Shown here: piece by piece, positions 9,101 through 18,248 of the stretch
Position numbering within the stretch: position 1 is the stretch's first letter
Layout of the letters: every line of letters begins with the position of its first letter
Source: Planctomycetota bacterium
GTDB lineage: Bacteria > Planctomycetota > UBA1135 > GCA-002686595
Assembly: GCA_016795205.1 (NCBI GenBank)
Contig: JAEUHZ010000050.1
Coordinates: forward strand, 20,666-84,665
Direction: 5' to 3'
Length of the DNA: 64,000 bases
Made by a program: the position numbers and the translations under genes
Notes under the pieces: generated by a model
The model's input: only the letters and a program-made list of their open reading frames with translations
What the model was told of the DNA's origin: nothing
Database searches by the model: none

Positions 9101-9887
9101 CGCCCGGCTCGTGGCGGCGCTCCGCGAACGCCAGGACCGCGCGCCGCAGCTCCAGCGCGCGCTCCGTCTGGCCCAGGCTGAGGAGCTCTCCGGCCACGCC
9201 GTTGCGCGCCTGCTGGACGAGGGGGTCGTCCCCGGGGAAGCACTCGATCACGTGGTCGAGCGCGCGCTCGAACGCAGCCAGCGCGATGTGCGTCGCGCCG
9301 AACTCCTGGGCGACCAGGCCGCAGCTCCAGCCGAGCGCGAGCAGCTCGAGCAGGCCCTTCACGCGCAGCGCGCGGAACGCGGCTTCGATGCCCTCCTCGA
9401 GCAGCCCTTCGCCGGCCGCGCGCTCACCGGCCTCCAGGCGCCCGCGAGCCTCCGCGAGCAGCTCCTGGCCGCGCGCCAGCGCCGCGCGTGCCTCCGGGTC
9501 GTCGAGCTCCTGGAACAAGCGCAGCTCGACCGATCGGCCCACGGCCTCGGCCGGGCCGCGCAGGCGCAGGGTCCAGTGCACGCCCGGCTGCACGACCAGG
9601 CTGGCGCGGGGCAGCGGACCGCGCTCGGTCCAGGGACAGGCGCGGTGGATCGCACCCGCTGGCTCGACGACCTCCATGACGAGGCCGGCGGGGTCCTGCG
9701 CGCGGAACCAAGCGTGCAGCGAGCCCGTGAAGTCGTCGGCCACCGCATGGACCGCCGAGGAGCCTTGCTCGTCGCGCGCGAGCACGAGCGTCACGGAGCG
9801 ATCGAGCGGCGAGCGCGCCACGTCGGGCGGCGCTGCCGGGTCTTGCGCGGGGAAGGTCAGGGCGAGGAGCGCGGCGAGGAGCAGCAT
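6195..9887 (-). CDS. Secreted TPR-CHAT domain protein (caspase-like peptidase)
   Basis: A 1230-residue protein starting with a short hydrophobic signal (MLLLAALLALTFPAQD), so it is predicted to leave the cytoplasm. Residues from about 200 to 750 are Ala/Leu/Arg-rich helical repeats of TPR type (repeats with LGD.AAARVLEE and HPDL..S.NNLSVTLASLG patterns). The C-terminal 350 residues are a CHAT domain, a caspase-hemoglobinase fold: His1052 in LHVATHGW and Cys1134 in LSACDTN are the predicted catalytic dyad, followed by the GAQSVVTSLWKV segment typical of CHAT. A candidate -10 TAGCTT lies near 9965-9970. No adjacent partner (gasdermin-like or CRISPR effector) is present, which argues against the known CHAT defence systems. 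The start was chosen for the signal peptide; the frame stays open further upstream but without coding character. Confidence 0.8.
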   Translation of the reverse strand: MLLLAALLALTFPAQDPAAPPDVARSPLDRSVTLVLARDEQGSSAVHAVADDFTGSLHAWFRAQDPAGLVMEVVEPAGAIHRACPWTERGPLPRASLVVQPGVHWTLRLRGPAEAVGRSVELRLFQELDDPEARAALARGQELLAEARGRLEAGERAAGEGLLEEGIEAAFRALRVKGLLELLALGWSCGLVAQEFGATHIALAAFERALDHVIECFPGDDPLVQQARNGVAGELLSLGQTERALELRRAVLAFAERRHEPGARQITRARSGLAATLLHANDPSAALELAAELVRELEPRAAEDDPDLLWMREVQSLALRQLGDLAEAERVDALIVDVRRRSPRSAAEDLWRARANLASTRLLRGDAAGAAAELEEVLRAAVERLPDDSPDVLSVRQNLAAARRALGDLIGARALEEAVLAARERSRPEGDPDLQVARLALARTLKQLGDPAAARVLEERVVAIEELLYPDDHPDLRTSRNNLSVTLASLGERDEARRLRAQVHAATESRFPPDHPERLELRASLALDAWEVGDFETAHAELAAVLVDFERALGPHHERVVQARHDLALTAHRLGRHDQAEDLAQAVLAARMRALPPAHPRVQRAREILAYAIAARAHAAEAASDQATRAQAAQRVRALVREMAQQALETARAAILTGAMREAEERCARLAGDLETLLVFAQGAGGFEPDPALLADAFALCETTRAAGLAAAELASSTARDEDYARLRAELREASAVLAGLAQAGAPEQQMHAARGRRERAERALAARGAEAGGAHPMVDAQALAARLPRDAVAIGYRRLRTTSDPLAPAVDALGAFVLRRATDGAPDLAHVDLGPLAQIEAAVRAWRSAIGAGVERGLATTASGEDEREAGVALRRLVWDPLEPLLSDARRAIVAVDDVLHLVPLDALPLDAPDHGTGELLGARWSIELRVALRELLRPAPAVSAAGALVTLGGAAFNSEPVPLDAADAEVLGRDEPESDDARTRGSAAPAWPRAFAPLTYTGLEAREVAALFAEVFGEERGALALEKRSASREALLAAAPRARYLHVATHGWYAPESVRAWSDGELGERRFAAPSGTESVVRGMSPMLLAGLALCGANRPPDATGRVPGIVTAEELSTLDLARCELAVLSACDTNVGERRAGQGVASLQKALHMAGAQSVVTSLWKVPDEATRELMLDFYRRLWVEGQTKAAALWGAKMRLREARDETGARIHATRDWAAWVLSGERD

Positions 9888-10057
9888 GGTCAGGCACCAC
9901 GGGCGCGGGCTCCCACGCCCGGGCCGGCGAGGGGCGGCGAGGAAGCGGCCGCGGCGCGGCACCGAAGCTAGCGCGGGGGATGGAGGTTCGCCATCGCGGC
10001 CCGGCGGCCGGGCGCGCGGCGGATCGGGCCGTGGCGCGCGTCGCGGACGGCCGGGCC

Positions 10058-10678
10058 TCAGCCCCGCGCTCGCTCCCGCGCGCGGACCGCGCGCGGATCG
10101 TCCGCCACGTGCAGCCGCACCGCCTCGGGCAGCGCGCGGGTCTCCTCCGCGTACACGCGCGCCGCCAGCGTGTCCGGCGTGTCGTCCGGCCGCACCTCGC
10201 ACGCGCGCTGGAGGAGGATCGGGCCGGCGTCGTACTCGTTCGTCACGTAGTGCACCGTGCAGCCCGACACGGTGCAGCCCCGCGCCAGCACGGCCTCGTG
10301 GACCTTGTGACCGTAGCAGCCCTTGCCGCCGAACGCCGGCAGGAGGCTCGGGTGGATGTTCAGCACGCGGCCCAACCACGCCTCGGGAATCACGAGCAGG
10401 CGCAGAAACCCCGCCAGGACGACGAGGTCGCAGCGGAAGCTCTCGACCGCCAGGAACGCATCGCGCGAGAACTCCGCCGGCGCGAGCTGGCGGTCGGGAT
10501 CGAGCACGACGCTCGGGATCGCGAGCCGTCGTGCGCGCTCGAGCGCGCCGATCCCGGGCCTGTTCGCGACGACCAGCGCCACCGTCGCGCCCAGCTCGCC
10601 GCGCCGCTCGAGTTCGACCAGGTTCTCGAGCGAACGACCGCCGCCCGACACGAAGACCGCGATGCGCGGCGCGCTCAC
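10058..10678 (-). CDS. purN: Phosphoribosylglycinamide formyltransferase
   Basis: A 206-residue enzyme that transfers a formyl group from 10-formyl-tetrahydrofolate to GAR in purine synthesis. VSGGGRSLENL at the N terminus binds the phosphoribosyl substrate; NIHPSLLPAF followed by GKGCYGHKVHEAVL carries the catalytic Asn/His region, and VHYVTNEYDAGPIL supplies the conserved Asp. Length is normal. The GTG start at 10678 overlaps the stop of the purine nucleoside phosphorylase gene upstream (GTGA), coupling a synthesis enzyme to a salvage enzyme. The last gene of the run on the minus strand, followed by 170 bp before the CHAT gene start. Confidence 0.92.
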   Translation of the reverse strand: MSAPRIAVFVSGGGRSLENLVELERRGELGATVALVVANRPGIGALERARRLAIPSVVLDPDRQLAPAEFSRDAFLAVESFRCDLVVLAGFLRLLVIPEAWLGRVLNIHPSLLPAFGGKGCYGHKVHEAVLARGCTVSGCTVHYVTNEYDAGPILLQRACEVRPDDTPDTLAARVYAEETRALPEAVRLHVADDPRAVRARERARG

Positions 10679-11544
10679 GGCTCGTCGGCCCCCGCGGCCA
10701 GCGCGATCGCGGCCACGTCGGGCGCGAGCGCCGTGAGCAGGTCCTCGAGCGCCGCGGCCAGCGCATCGGCGCGTCTCACGATCCCCTGGACGTCGGAGGC
10801 ACCCTCGCCGGCGTCCGTCACGCACACGATCGCCAGCGCCGCGAAACCGGCGTGCGCGGCGGCGAGCAGCGGGTTGGCGAGCTCCTGCACGGCGACGTCG
10901 CAACCCGCGCGCGCCCAGAACGCGCGCTCGGCGGGGGTCTCCAGGCAGGGGCCCGCGACACAGGCCGCGACGACCTCGGCGGCCGGCACGCCCACCGCGG
11001 CCGCGTGGCGCAGGGCGGCCGTGCGCAGCGTGCTCGAATGCAGCTCGGTCGTGTCGGGGAACAGCGGTCCGAGCTCGGACGCGCCCAGCGCCAGGAGTGG
11101 CGTGCGCCCCGACAGGTTGACGTGATCGCGCACGAAGGCCAGCGATCCGGGCGCGATCGGCGCGGGGCAGGGGAGCGCCGCGCCGGCCGAGGCGTGCACC
11201 AGCACCGCGGCGCCGGCGGAGGCCGCGAGCCACACGGGGAAGCCGCGCGTCCACGCCGGCTCGCCCGGCTCCTCGCGCCCGCCGTCCTCGGCCGCGCCGG
11301 GTGCGTCGTCGACCAGCCACACGGAGAGCTCGCCGAGGCGGCCGGTGTAGAGCGTCAGCTCGCGCCAGGCGGCCGGCGCGCCGTCGATCTTCCCGAACGG
11401 GATGCGCTCCAGGTTCGAGAGGCGCGTGGCGAACGTCGCGCCGCCCGTCGCGAGCAGGAACAGCGCCTGCGGCTCGGCCGTGTCGCGTGCGCGCAGCGAC
11501 GCCAGCGCGCGGTCGACGGCTGCGTCGAGCGCGGCGTGGCTCAC
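10675..11544 (-). CDS. Purine nucleoside phosphorylase/MTA phosphorylase family protein
   Basis: A 289-residue protein of the trimeric purine nucleoside phosphorylase family, which cleaves purine nucleosides with phosphate to free base and ribose-1-phosphate. Family features seen are VRDHVNLSGRTPL (about residue 140), the GPCLETPAERAFWARAG segment equivalent to the GP.FETPAE substrate loop, and the late Asn in VTDAGEGAS where the base-binding Asn would lie. The N-terminal phosphate-binding loop (LATGGATFATRLSN) is less typical than the canonical GSGL, so substrate preference is uncertain. The GTG start at 11544 overlaps the stop of the DUF167 gene. Operon neighbours (purN downstream) fit a purine role. 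Confidence 0.75.
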   Translation of the reverse strand: MSHAALDAAVDRALASLRARDTAEPQALFLLATGGATFATRLSNLERIPFGKIDGAPAAWRELTLYTGRLGELSVWLVDDAPGAAEDGGREEPGEPAWTRGFPVWLAASAGAAVLVHASAGAALPCPAPIAPGSLAFVRDHVNLSGRTPLLALGASELGPLFPDTTELHSSTLRTAALRHAAAVGVPAAEVVAACVAGPCLETPAERAFWARAGCDVAVQELANPLLAAAHAGFAALAIVCVTDAGEGASDVQGIVRRADALAAALEDLLTALAPDVAAIALAAGADEP

Positions 11545-11921
11545 GGCCGCCCCTCCAGCGGACCTGCGCTGCTCCGATCGTCGTGCCCGCTCGCCTCGCT
11601 GGCCAGCGCCGTGAGCCGCGCGCGAGCCGCAGCCTCGGGGGCATCGAGCTCGAAACGCTTCTCGCGCGCGGTCGCGCCGGCGACCAGCCGCACGGCCGAC
11701 GGGCGCAGGCCGAAGAGCTCGGCGATCGTCGCGGCCAAGGCGGCGTTGGCGCGGCCGTCCTCCGGCGGCGCGGCCACCGCGATGCGTGGGATGCCGTTCC
11801 ACGTCCCGGCGAAGCCGGCGCGCCGCGCACCGGGCTGTGCCCGGACGGTGAGCGCGCAGCGCGCGCCCCCGTCGAGCGGCGCGAGGCCCAGGTCGCCCGG
11901 CGTACCGCGTCGCGCACTCAT
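11541..11921 (-). CDS. DUF167 (YggU family) protein
   Basis: A 126-residue small cytoplasmic protein. The core, CALTVRAQPGARRAG...GIPRIAVAAPPEDGRANAAL then IAELFGLRPSAVRLVAGATAREKRFEL, matches the YggU/DUF167 family closely (the V.P.A....., GRAN and GxxSR-like KR segments). The function of the family is unknown; members frequently sit beside yggS or proline biosynthesis genes. Here yggS lies one gene upstream, the FHA kinase between them. The ATG at 11921 overlaps the kinase stop (ATGA). Confidence 0.85.
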   Translation of the reverse strand: MSARRGTPGDLGLAPLDGGARCALTVRAQPGARRAGFAGTWNGIPRIAVAAPPEDGRANAALAATIAELFGLRPSAVRLVAGATAREKRFELDAPEAAARARLTALASEASGHDDRSSAGPLEGRP

Positions 11922-13398
11922 CCGCCCGAGAGCTCCTGGAGCGAGCGGCCGTCCGACAGCAGCCGGACCAGCAGCGTGTCGGAGAACTCCGAGAGCAGGC
12001 GCTCGAGCCCCGCGGCGGCGGCGGCCCAGCGCGCATCCGTGGCGGCGCGCAGCGCGTCGCACAGCACGTCGGCCGCGGCCGCTTCGCGCGCGAAGCGCTC
12101 CTTGGCCTCGGGTCCGGCCAGCTCGGCCCAGGCCGCGCCGGGCACGAAGCTGGCCCGCACGTCGCGCGCATTGCCCTCGGTGAAGTTCGAGCGCCGGCCG
12201 GGCTCGAACATCTTGGACGCCGCGCGCACGGCCTCGACGGCCGCGACCGTGCGAAAGACGGCCGCGATGCCGGCGAGCTCCGCGGGTGTCCACTCGCGCG
12301 CCAGCCGGTCGGCGAACAGGCGCTGGAGGGCCTGAACGTCGCCAGCGAACGCGGACCAGGGGGCGCGCTCGACCTTGCCGGGCTCGCTCTCATAGAGGAT
12401 GCCGTCCGCGTCGGCGCCCACCGCCGTGCGCTGCGTGGTCCGCCGATCGCGCGGGTCGTGGAAGGCCCGGCGGCGCCAGCTCGCGAACTCGCTGCCCACC
12501 GCGGCGAACGCGGCGCGCGCCGCGGCGAGCTCGGCTGCGAAGGTCCGTGCGCGCTCCTTCTCCAGGGGCGCGCTGACGCGCTCGGCGAGGGCCTCGAGGC
12601 GTGCGCGCGCGGCCTCGAGATCCAGCGCCATGAGCTCGCGCTCGAACCCGCCGGTCCCGCCGAGCACCTCGGCCACCGCGACCTGGTCCGCCCGGGCCCG
12701 GGCGCGCTCGAAGGCGTTGCGCGCCTGCTCCAGGTTGAAGTAGCGCTCGCGCGCCTGCCGCCCGACGTCGAACAGGTCGTCGACGCCGATCGGCGCGCCG
12801 CCGATCGGGAATTCCGGCAGGTCGAACATGGGGAGCAGGTCGGCCAGGAGCTGCTTGGCGCGGTCGTACTCGCCGCGTTCCAGCGCGCGGTTCGACTCGC
12901 CCATGACCTCGCGAGCGTAGTACGCCGCCAGGCCCGACACGCGGCTCTCGAGCTCCTTGCGCTTGGCCACGAAGCCGGCGTCGGACGCGATCTCGTCGGA
13001 GACGGGCACCGCGCGCATCGCGAGGTAGGCGCGGCCGGGCGCCGGCGGCCGCTGGTCGAGGGACGCGGCCGCCTCGAGCTGTCGCAGGACGTCGGCGGCG
13101 AGCAGCGCGCGCGCGCTCTGCTGCTGGGCTGCCTCGTCCAGCGCGGCCGAGATCCGCTCGGCCTCCTCGGCCGCCTCGGCGGCGGAGGTCGTGCCTTGGT
13201 ACTTGCCGGCCAAGAGGCGCAGCTCGTCGCGGCGCGCGTTGGGCGAGAGCTCGCGCTGGCGCAGCTCGAGCAGCGCCACCTTGGCCGTGGCCTCGAAGAG
13301 CTGGATCTCCCGGTCGTCCTTCTCGCGCGGCTTGTCCGGCGCGGCTGCGCCGGGCACGGGCTCCGCGGGCTCGGTCAGAGGCTCTGTGGCGCGCGCGC
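11918..13398 (-). CDS. Probable C-terminal extracytoplasmic part of the FHA-kinase, in a shifted frame
   Basis: This frame (one base displaced relative to the kinase) encodes about 490 residues of helical, Glu/Ala-rich sequence beginning with TEPLTEPAEPVPG and the charged KPREKDDREIQLFEA segment directly after the kinase membrane helix. It has no ATG or convincing Shine-Dalgarno site near its beginning, which supports its being the continuation of the kinase gene rather than a separate gene. Features include an HDPRDRRTTQRT stretch and ILYESEPGKVERAPWSAF, but no named domain is recognised. Its stop overlaps the DUF167 start, so it is translationally linked to the genes downstream. Either a sequencing or assembly error, or a true frameshift (phase variation), explains the break. 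Confidence 0.6.
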
Positions 13399-14711
13399 CC
13401 GTCGAAGTGCCACCAGAGCGCGGCGGTGCCCGCCAGGACCAAGAGCACGAGGGGTGCGGAGGACCGGCGCCGCGCGCCGCCCATGGGCTCGGCCGCGCGT
13501 CCGCCGCGCGCGCGCAGCGCCTCGAGCTCGCGCGCGAGCTCGTTCGCGCTCTGGAAGCGCTCGGCGACGTCCTTGCGCATGAGCCGCGCCACGAGCTCGA
13601 CGACGCCGTCGGGGAGCTCGGGCACGAAGTCGCGCATCGGTCGCGGCTCGTCCCGCAGCAGGGCGCGCACGATCTCGCGCGCATCCTTGCCCTCGAACGG
13701 GGTGTGGCCCGTGAGCAGCCGGTACGCGGTCGCGCCCAGCGAGTAGAGGTCCGAGCGGTGATCGACCTTCTCGCCGCGCGCCTGCTCGGGCGACATGAAG
13801 TGCGGCGTGCCGAACACCTTGCGGTCGGCGGTTTGCGCCTCCTCGGCCTCGACGTGCGTCGCCAGACCCAGGTCGGCGATCTTCGTCTGGCCGACGTGGT
13901 TCTGCATCAGGTTCGCGGGCTTGAGGTCGCGGTGGACGATGCCCTTGCCCTCGGCGAACACGAGACCCGCCGCGGCGTCGCGCAGGATCGCGAGCACCTC
14001 GTCGACGGACAGGCGGCCGGCCTTCGCCACGCGGTCCTCGAGCGTGCCGCGCTCCATGAACTCCATGGAGAGGAAGTGCGTGCCCCCGTCCTCGCCGACG
14101 TCGTACACGGTGACGACGTTGGGGTGGTTCAGCGCCGCAGCCGCGCGCGCCTCGGCCTGGAAACGCCGCACGAACTCCGCGTCGGCGGCGAAGCGCGCGC
14201 TGAGCGTCTTGAGGGCCACGCGGCGGTCGAGGCTGGACTGCACCGCGAGGTACACGTCGCCCATCCCGCCGCGGCCGATGCGCTTCTCGATCCGGTAGCC
14301 GGAGAGCACGGGCAGGGCGGCGGGTGCGCTGGCCGCGGCCAGCGCCGTCGCCAGCGTGGCACCAGACGGCGCGGCCGGAGCCGCCGCCGCTCGTGCGTCC
14401 TGGGTCGGCCTGCCGAGCGTCGGATCGCTGACCCTGAGGACCACGTCGCCGAGCCGCAGCTCGTCGCCGGCCGCCAGCCGGGCGACCTCGACGCGCGCGC
14501 CGTTCACGAACGTGCCAGCCCGCGAGCCCAGGTCCTTGACCGCCCACCCGCCGGTCTTGGCGCGACCGATGGCGCAGTGCACGCCCTCGACGCCGTAGCC
14601 GGGCACGACGAAGCCGGCGCGCTCGCCGTCGCTGCCGACGACGAGCGTCCCGGCGCGCGGCAACTCGGCGGCCGGTCGGCCGGCGGCCTCGAGGAGCAGC
14701 CGCTCGGTCAC
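12390..14711 (-). CDS. FHA-domain Ser/Thr protein kinase (Hanks type), frame broken after the membrane segment
   Basis: Residues 1-100 form an FHA domain: VVGSDGERAG, HCAIGR and GTFVNGA are the phosphothreonine-binding motifs. Residues about 140-400 are a complete kinase: GRGGMGDVYLA loop, ALKTL lysine, HRDLKPANLM catalytic loop, DLGLA in place of DFG, and GTPHFMSPEQ. A hydrophobic segment (APLVLLVLAGTAALWW) then anchors it in the membrane. After nucleotide about 13395 this frame stays open to 12390 but looks like non-coding Arg-rich shadow, while the continuing coding signal sits in another frame (see 11918-13398). The likely single gene spans 11918-14711. The switch lies in a GC-alternating run, suggesting an indel. 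The ATG at 14711 overlaps the yggS stop. Confidence 0.75.
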   Translation of the reverse strand: MTERLLLEAAGRPAAELPRAGTLVVGSDGERAGFVVPGYGVEGVHCAIGRAKTGGWAVKDLGSRAGTFVNGARVEVARLAAGDELRLGDVVLRVSDPTLGRPTQDARAAAAPAAPSGATLATALAAASAPAALPVLSGYRIEKRIGRGGMGDVYLAVQSSLDRRVALKTLSARFAADAEFVRRFQAEARAAAALNHPNVVTVYDVGEDGGTHFLSMEFMERGTLEDRVAKAGRLSVDEVLAILRDAAAGLVFAEGKGIVHRDLKPANLMQNHVGQTKIADLGLATHVEAEEAQTADRKVFGTPHFMSPEQARGEKVDHRSDLYSLGATAYRLLTGHTPFEGKDAREIVRALLRDEPRPMRDFVPELPDGVVELVARLMRKDVAERFQSANELARELEALRARGGRAAEPMGGARRRSSAPLVLLVLAGTAALWWHFDGRARHRASDRARGARARRSRAGQAAREGRPGDPALRGHGQGGAARAAPARALAQRAPRRAAPLGRQVPRHDLRRRGGRGGRADLGRAGRGSPAAERARAARRRRPATARGGRVPRPAAAGARPRLPRDARGARLRRDRVRRRLRGQAQGAREPRVGPGGVLRSRGHGRVEPRAGTRRVRPRQAAPGRPAPHVRPAGIPDRRRADRRRRPVRRRAAGARALLQPGAGAQRLRARPGPGGPGRGGRGARRDRRVRARAHGAGSRGRARTPRGPRRARQRAPGEGARTDLRSRARRGARRVRRGGQRVRELAPPGLPRPARSADHAAHGGGRRRGRHPL

Positions 14712-15427
14712 GCGGCGGCCCCCGCGGGCTCGAGGCCGTCGAACAGGGAGGAACCGACCCGCACGAGCGTGGCGCCCTCCTCGATCGCGAGCTCGAAGTC
14801 GCCGCTCATCCCCATCGAGAGCTGGGGCTCGCCCGCGAACGCGCCGCGGTGCTCACGCACCAGTGCCGCGGCGCGCGCGAAGACGGCACGCGCGCGGGTA
14901 CGCCCGTCGTCGTCCGCCAACGGGGCCATGGTCATCAGCCCCACGACGCGCACGCCAGGGAGGGCGCGTGCGCGCTCCAGGAAATCCGCCAGCTCGCGCG
15001 GCTCGAGGCCGGACTTCGCGGGCTCGTCGGCCAGCTTGACCTGGGCCAGCACGTCGAGCACGCGCCCGGCCTCCGAGGCCAAGCGGTCCAGCGCCGCGAG
15101 CAGCCGCGGCGAATCGACGGAGTGCACGAGCGCGGCGATCCGAGCCGGGACGCGCGCCTTGTTCCGCTGCAGGTGGCCGACGAAGTGCCAGCGCGGCGCG
15201 AGGCCGGCCTGCTCCAGCGCCAGAGCCTTGGCCTCCAGGACGTCAGCCCGGCTCTCGCCCAGGTCGGACACGCCCAGCCGCGCCAGCGCGGCCGCCACGG
15301 CGGCGGGGACGCTCTTCGTGACCGCCACGAGCCGCACGCCGCCGGGGTCGCGGCCGGCGCGCTCGGCCGCGGCCCGCATCCGGGCCCGCACGGCCTCGAG
15401 GTTCGCGGCGAGGCGGGCGGTCGGCAT
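14708..15427 (-). CDS. yggS: YggS family pyridoxal phosphate homeostasis protein
   Basis: A 239-residue protein of the alanine racemase N-terminal fold that binds PLP without known catalytic activity and helps keep PLP and amino-acid pools balanced. The PLP lysine lies in LVAVTKSV, followed by GESRADVLEAKA, HFVGHLQRNK, LMTMAPLADD and the SMGMSGDFELAIEEG/VRVGSSLF C-terminal signature. The ATG at 15427 gives the usual family length; upstream ATG 15454 or TTG 15466 are possible. It overlaps the kinase start by 4 bp, heading a run ending with purN. Confidence 0.92.
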   Translation of the reverse strand: MPTARLAANLEAVRARMRAAAERAGRDPGGVRLVAVTKSVPAAVAAALARLGVSDLGESRADVLEAKALALEQAGLAPRWHFVGHLQRNKARVPARIAALVHSVDSPRLLAALDRLASEAGRVLDVLAQVKLADEPAKSGLEPRELADFLERARALPGVRVVGLMTMAPLADDDGRTRARAVFARAAALVREHRGAFAGEPQLSMGMSGDFELAIEEGATLVRVGSSLFDGLEPAGAAA

Positions 15428-15496
15428 GGGCGGGGTCGAGGACGGAACCGGCATCGCGAGGCGCAACGAACAGGGTACCGCGCACGCTCCCCCGAG

Positions 15497-16999
15497 TCAC
15501 CGCGCGCGCCGCGGCCGTGGCTCTTCGTCGAGGACCAGGGCCAGCTCGATCCGTGCGCGCGTGTCGCTGCGCACGCGGACGCCGTGGGCCGGGCGCACCC
15601 CCGCGACCCACACGATCTCGTCCCCGGCGACGACCAGCGGGATCCGCGCCCGATCGTGGCGCGGCACGCCGCAGTCCGCGAGGAAGCGCGCGAGCGGCTT
15701 GGAGCCGGCCGCGCCGAGCGGGTGGAAGCGGTCCCCGCGCCGCGGCGTGCGGACCGTCAGGGCCTCGGGGAGTCCCCGCGCGTCGATCTCGACCCGCTCG
15801 GCGGCCAGCGGGAATCCGGAGCCGGGCGCGCGCTCGACGCGTGCAGCCGTGATCCGGCGCCCGTCACCGAGGTCGCAGGCACCGGGCACGGCGAGCGCGC
15901 CCTGGTCGACTCCGGCGGCGAAGGGCAGTGCGAGCTGCCGCCCACCGGCCGCGCGCGGCGCGGGCGGCTCGACGTCGAGCCGGTCGCCACGCAGTTGCAC
16001 GCGCCAGCCGCCGCGCACCTGGCGCGATCCGGTGCGACCGCCGAACAGGTCGTCGAGCAGCGCGTCGAGCGCTGCGCGGCGGGGGAGTGCTCCGGCCACG
16101 TCGGCGAGGAGCCGTGCCAGGGCGCGGCGCGCCAGCGGCCGTGGCAGCGCCGCCAACTCACCGCGCGCCACGCTGCCGCCCAGGCGCGCGTCACGCGCCG
16201 CGCGCCGCGCGGCGGCGAAGCGGGGCGGCGCGATTCGCAGCTCGCCGCTGCGGCTCGCCAGCGCGGCCTCCAGGTCCGCGACCGCGCGCTCGAACGCGAA
16301 CAGGTTCTCGAGCGCGTCCGGCCCACAGGCCGCGGCGATGCGCGGCAGGAGCTCCACGCGCAGCGCGTTGCGCGCGAAGCGCGGGTCGGCGTTCGACGAG
16401 TCCTCGCGCCACGCGCGGCCCGCGCCCGACAGCTCCGCGCGGATCTGCGCCCGCCGCAGCCCGAGCAGCGGCCGCACCACGTTCGGACCACCGGGGGCGA
16501 GCTCACGCCGCGGCCGCAGCGCCGCGAGCCCGGCGAACTCCGCCCCGCGCACCCAGCGCAGGATCAGGGTCTCGAGCGCATCGTCGGCGTGATGGGCCGT
16601 GGCGATCAGGCCGATCCCCGCCGCGCGCGCCGCCTGGGCCAGCGCCGCGTAGCGCGCCTCGCGCGCGCGGGCCTCGAGGCCGGAGGGGGCCGGATCCAGC
16701 GGCGCGTGGATGCGCTCGAAGGGGACCTCGAGCCGCGCGCACTCCGCAGCGCAGAAGGCCGCGTCGCCGGCGCTCTCGGCTCCGCGCAGCCCGTGGTCGA
16801 CGTGCACGGCGCAGAGCCGCGGGCGTGGCCGCGCGGCGGCCGCGACGCCCAGCAGGTAGACGCTGTCCGCGCCGCCCGAAAGCGCCAGCACCACGGGCTC
16901 GTCGGCCGCCACGCCGAGGGGCGCGAGGAGCGCGCTCCAGCGCCCGGGCGCGAACGGCGACCGAGCTGCGTCCGAGGCGGCGGAGTCGGCGGGTTCCAT
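15497..16999 (-). CDS. tilS: tRNA(Ile)-lysidine synthase
   Basis: A 500-residue enzyme that attaches lysine to cytidine 34 of the tRNA reading AUA, using ATP. The PP-loop SGGADS is at residues 41-46, VHVDHGLRG and ATAHHADDALETLILR complete the N-terminal ATPase domain, and the C-terminal TilS domain ends with TPRRGDRFHPLGAAGSKPLARFLADCGVP. The middle region is Arg/Ala-rich but collinear with the family. It is divergent from gap across 186 bp and runs towards yggS with an 69-bp gap. Confidence 0.93.
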   Translation of the reverse strand: MEPADSAASDAARSPFAPGRWSALLAPLGVAADEPVVLALSGGADSVYLLGVAAAARPRPRLCAVHVDHGLRGAESAGDAAFCAAECARLEVPFERIHAPLDPAPSGLEARAREARYAALAQAARAAGIGLIATAHHADDALETLILRWVRGAEFAGLAALRPRRELAPGGPNVVRPLLGLRRAQIRAELSGAGRAWREDSSNADPRFARNALRVELLPRIAAACGPDALENLFAFERAVADLEAALASRSGELRIAPPRFAAARRAARDARLGGSVARGELAALPRPLARRALARLLADVAGALPRRAALDALLDDLFGGRTGSRQVRGGWRVQLRGDRLDVEPPAPRAAGGRQLALPFAAGVDQGALAVPGACDLGDGRRITAARVERAPGSGFPLAAERVEIDARGLPEALTVRTPRRGDRFHPLGAAGSKPLARFLADCGVPRHDRARIPLVVAGDEIVWVAGVRPAHGVRVRSDTRARIELALVLDEEPRPRRAR

Positions 17000-17022
17000 G
17001 GGCCTCGCAGGCGGCGTCCGCG

Positions 17023-18232
<1,210 letters not shown>

Positions 18233-18248
18233 CGCGGCCCACAGCGCC

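Noticed and set aside
6195..9887. CHAT protein as a CRISPR-associated or gasdermin-type defence effector
   Set aside because: It has a signal peptide and no gasdermin, Cas or other defence gene lies next to it.
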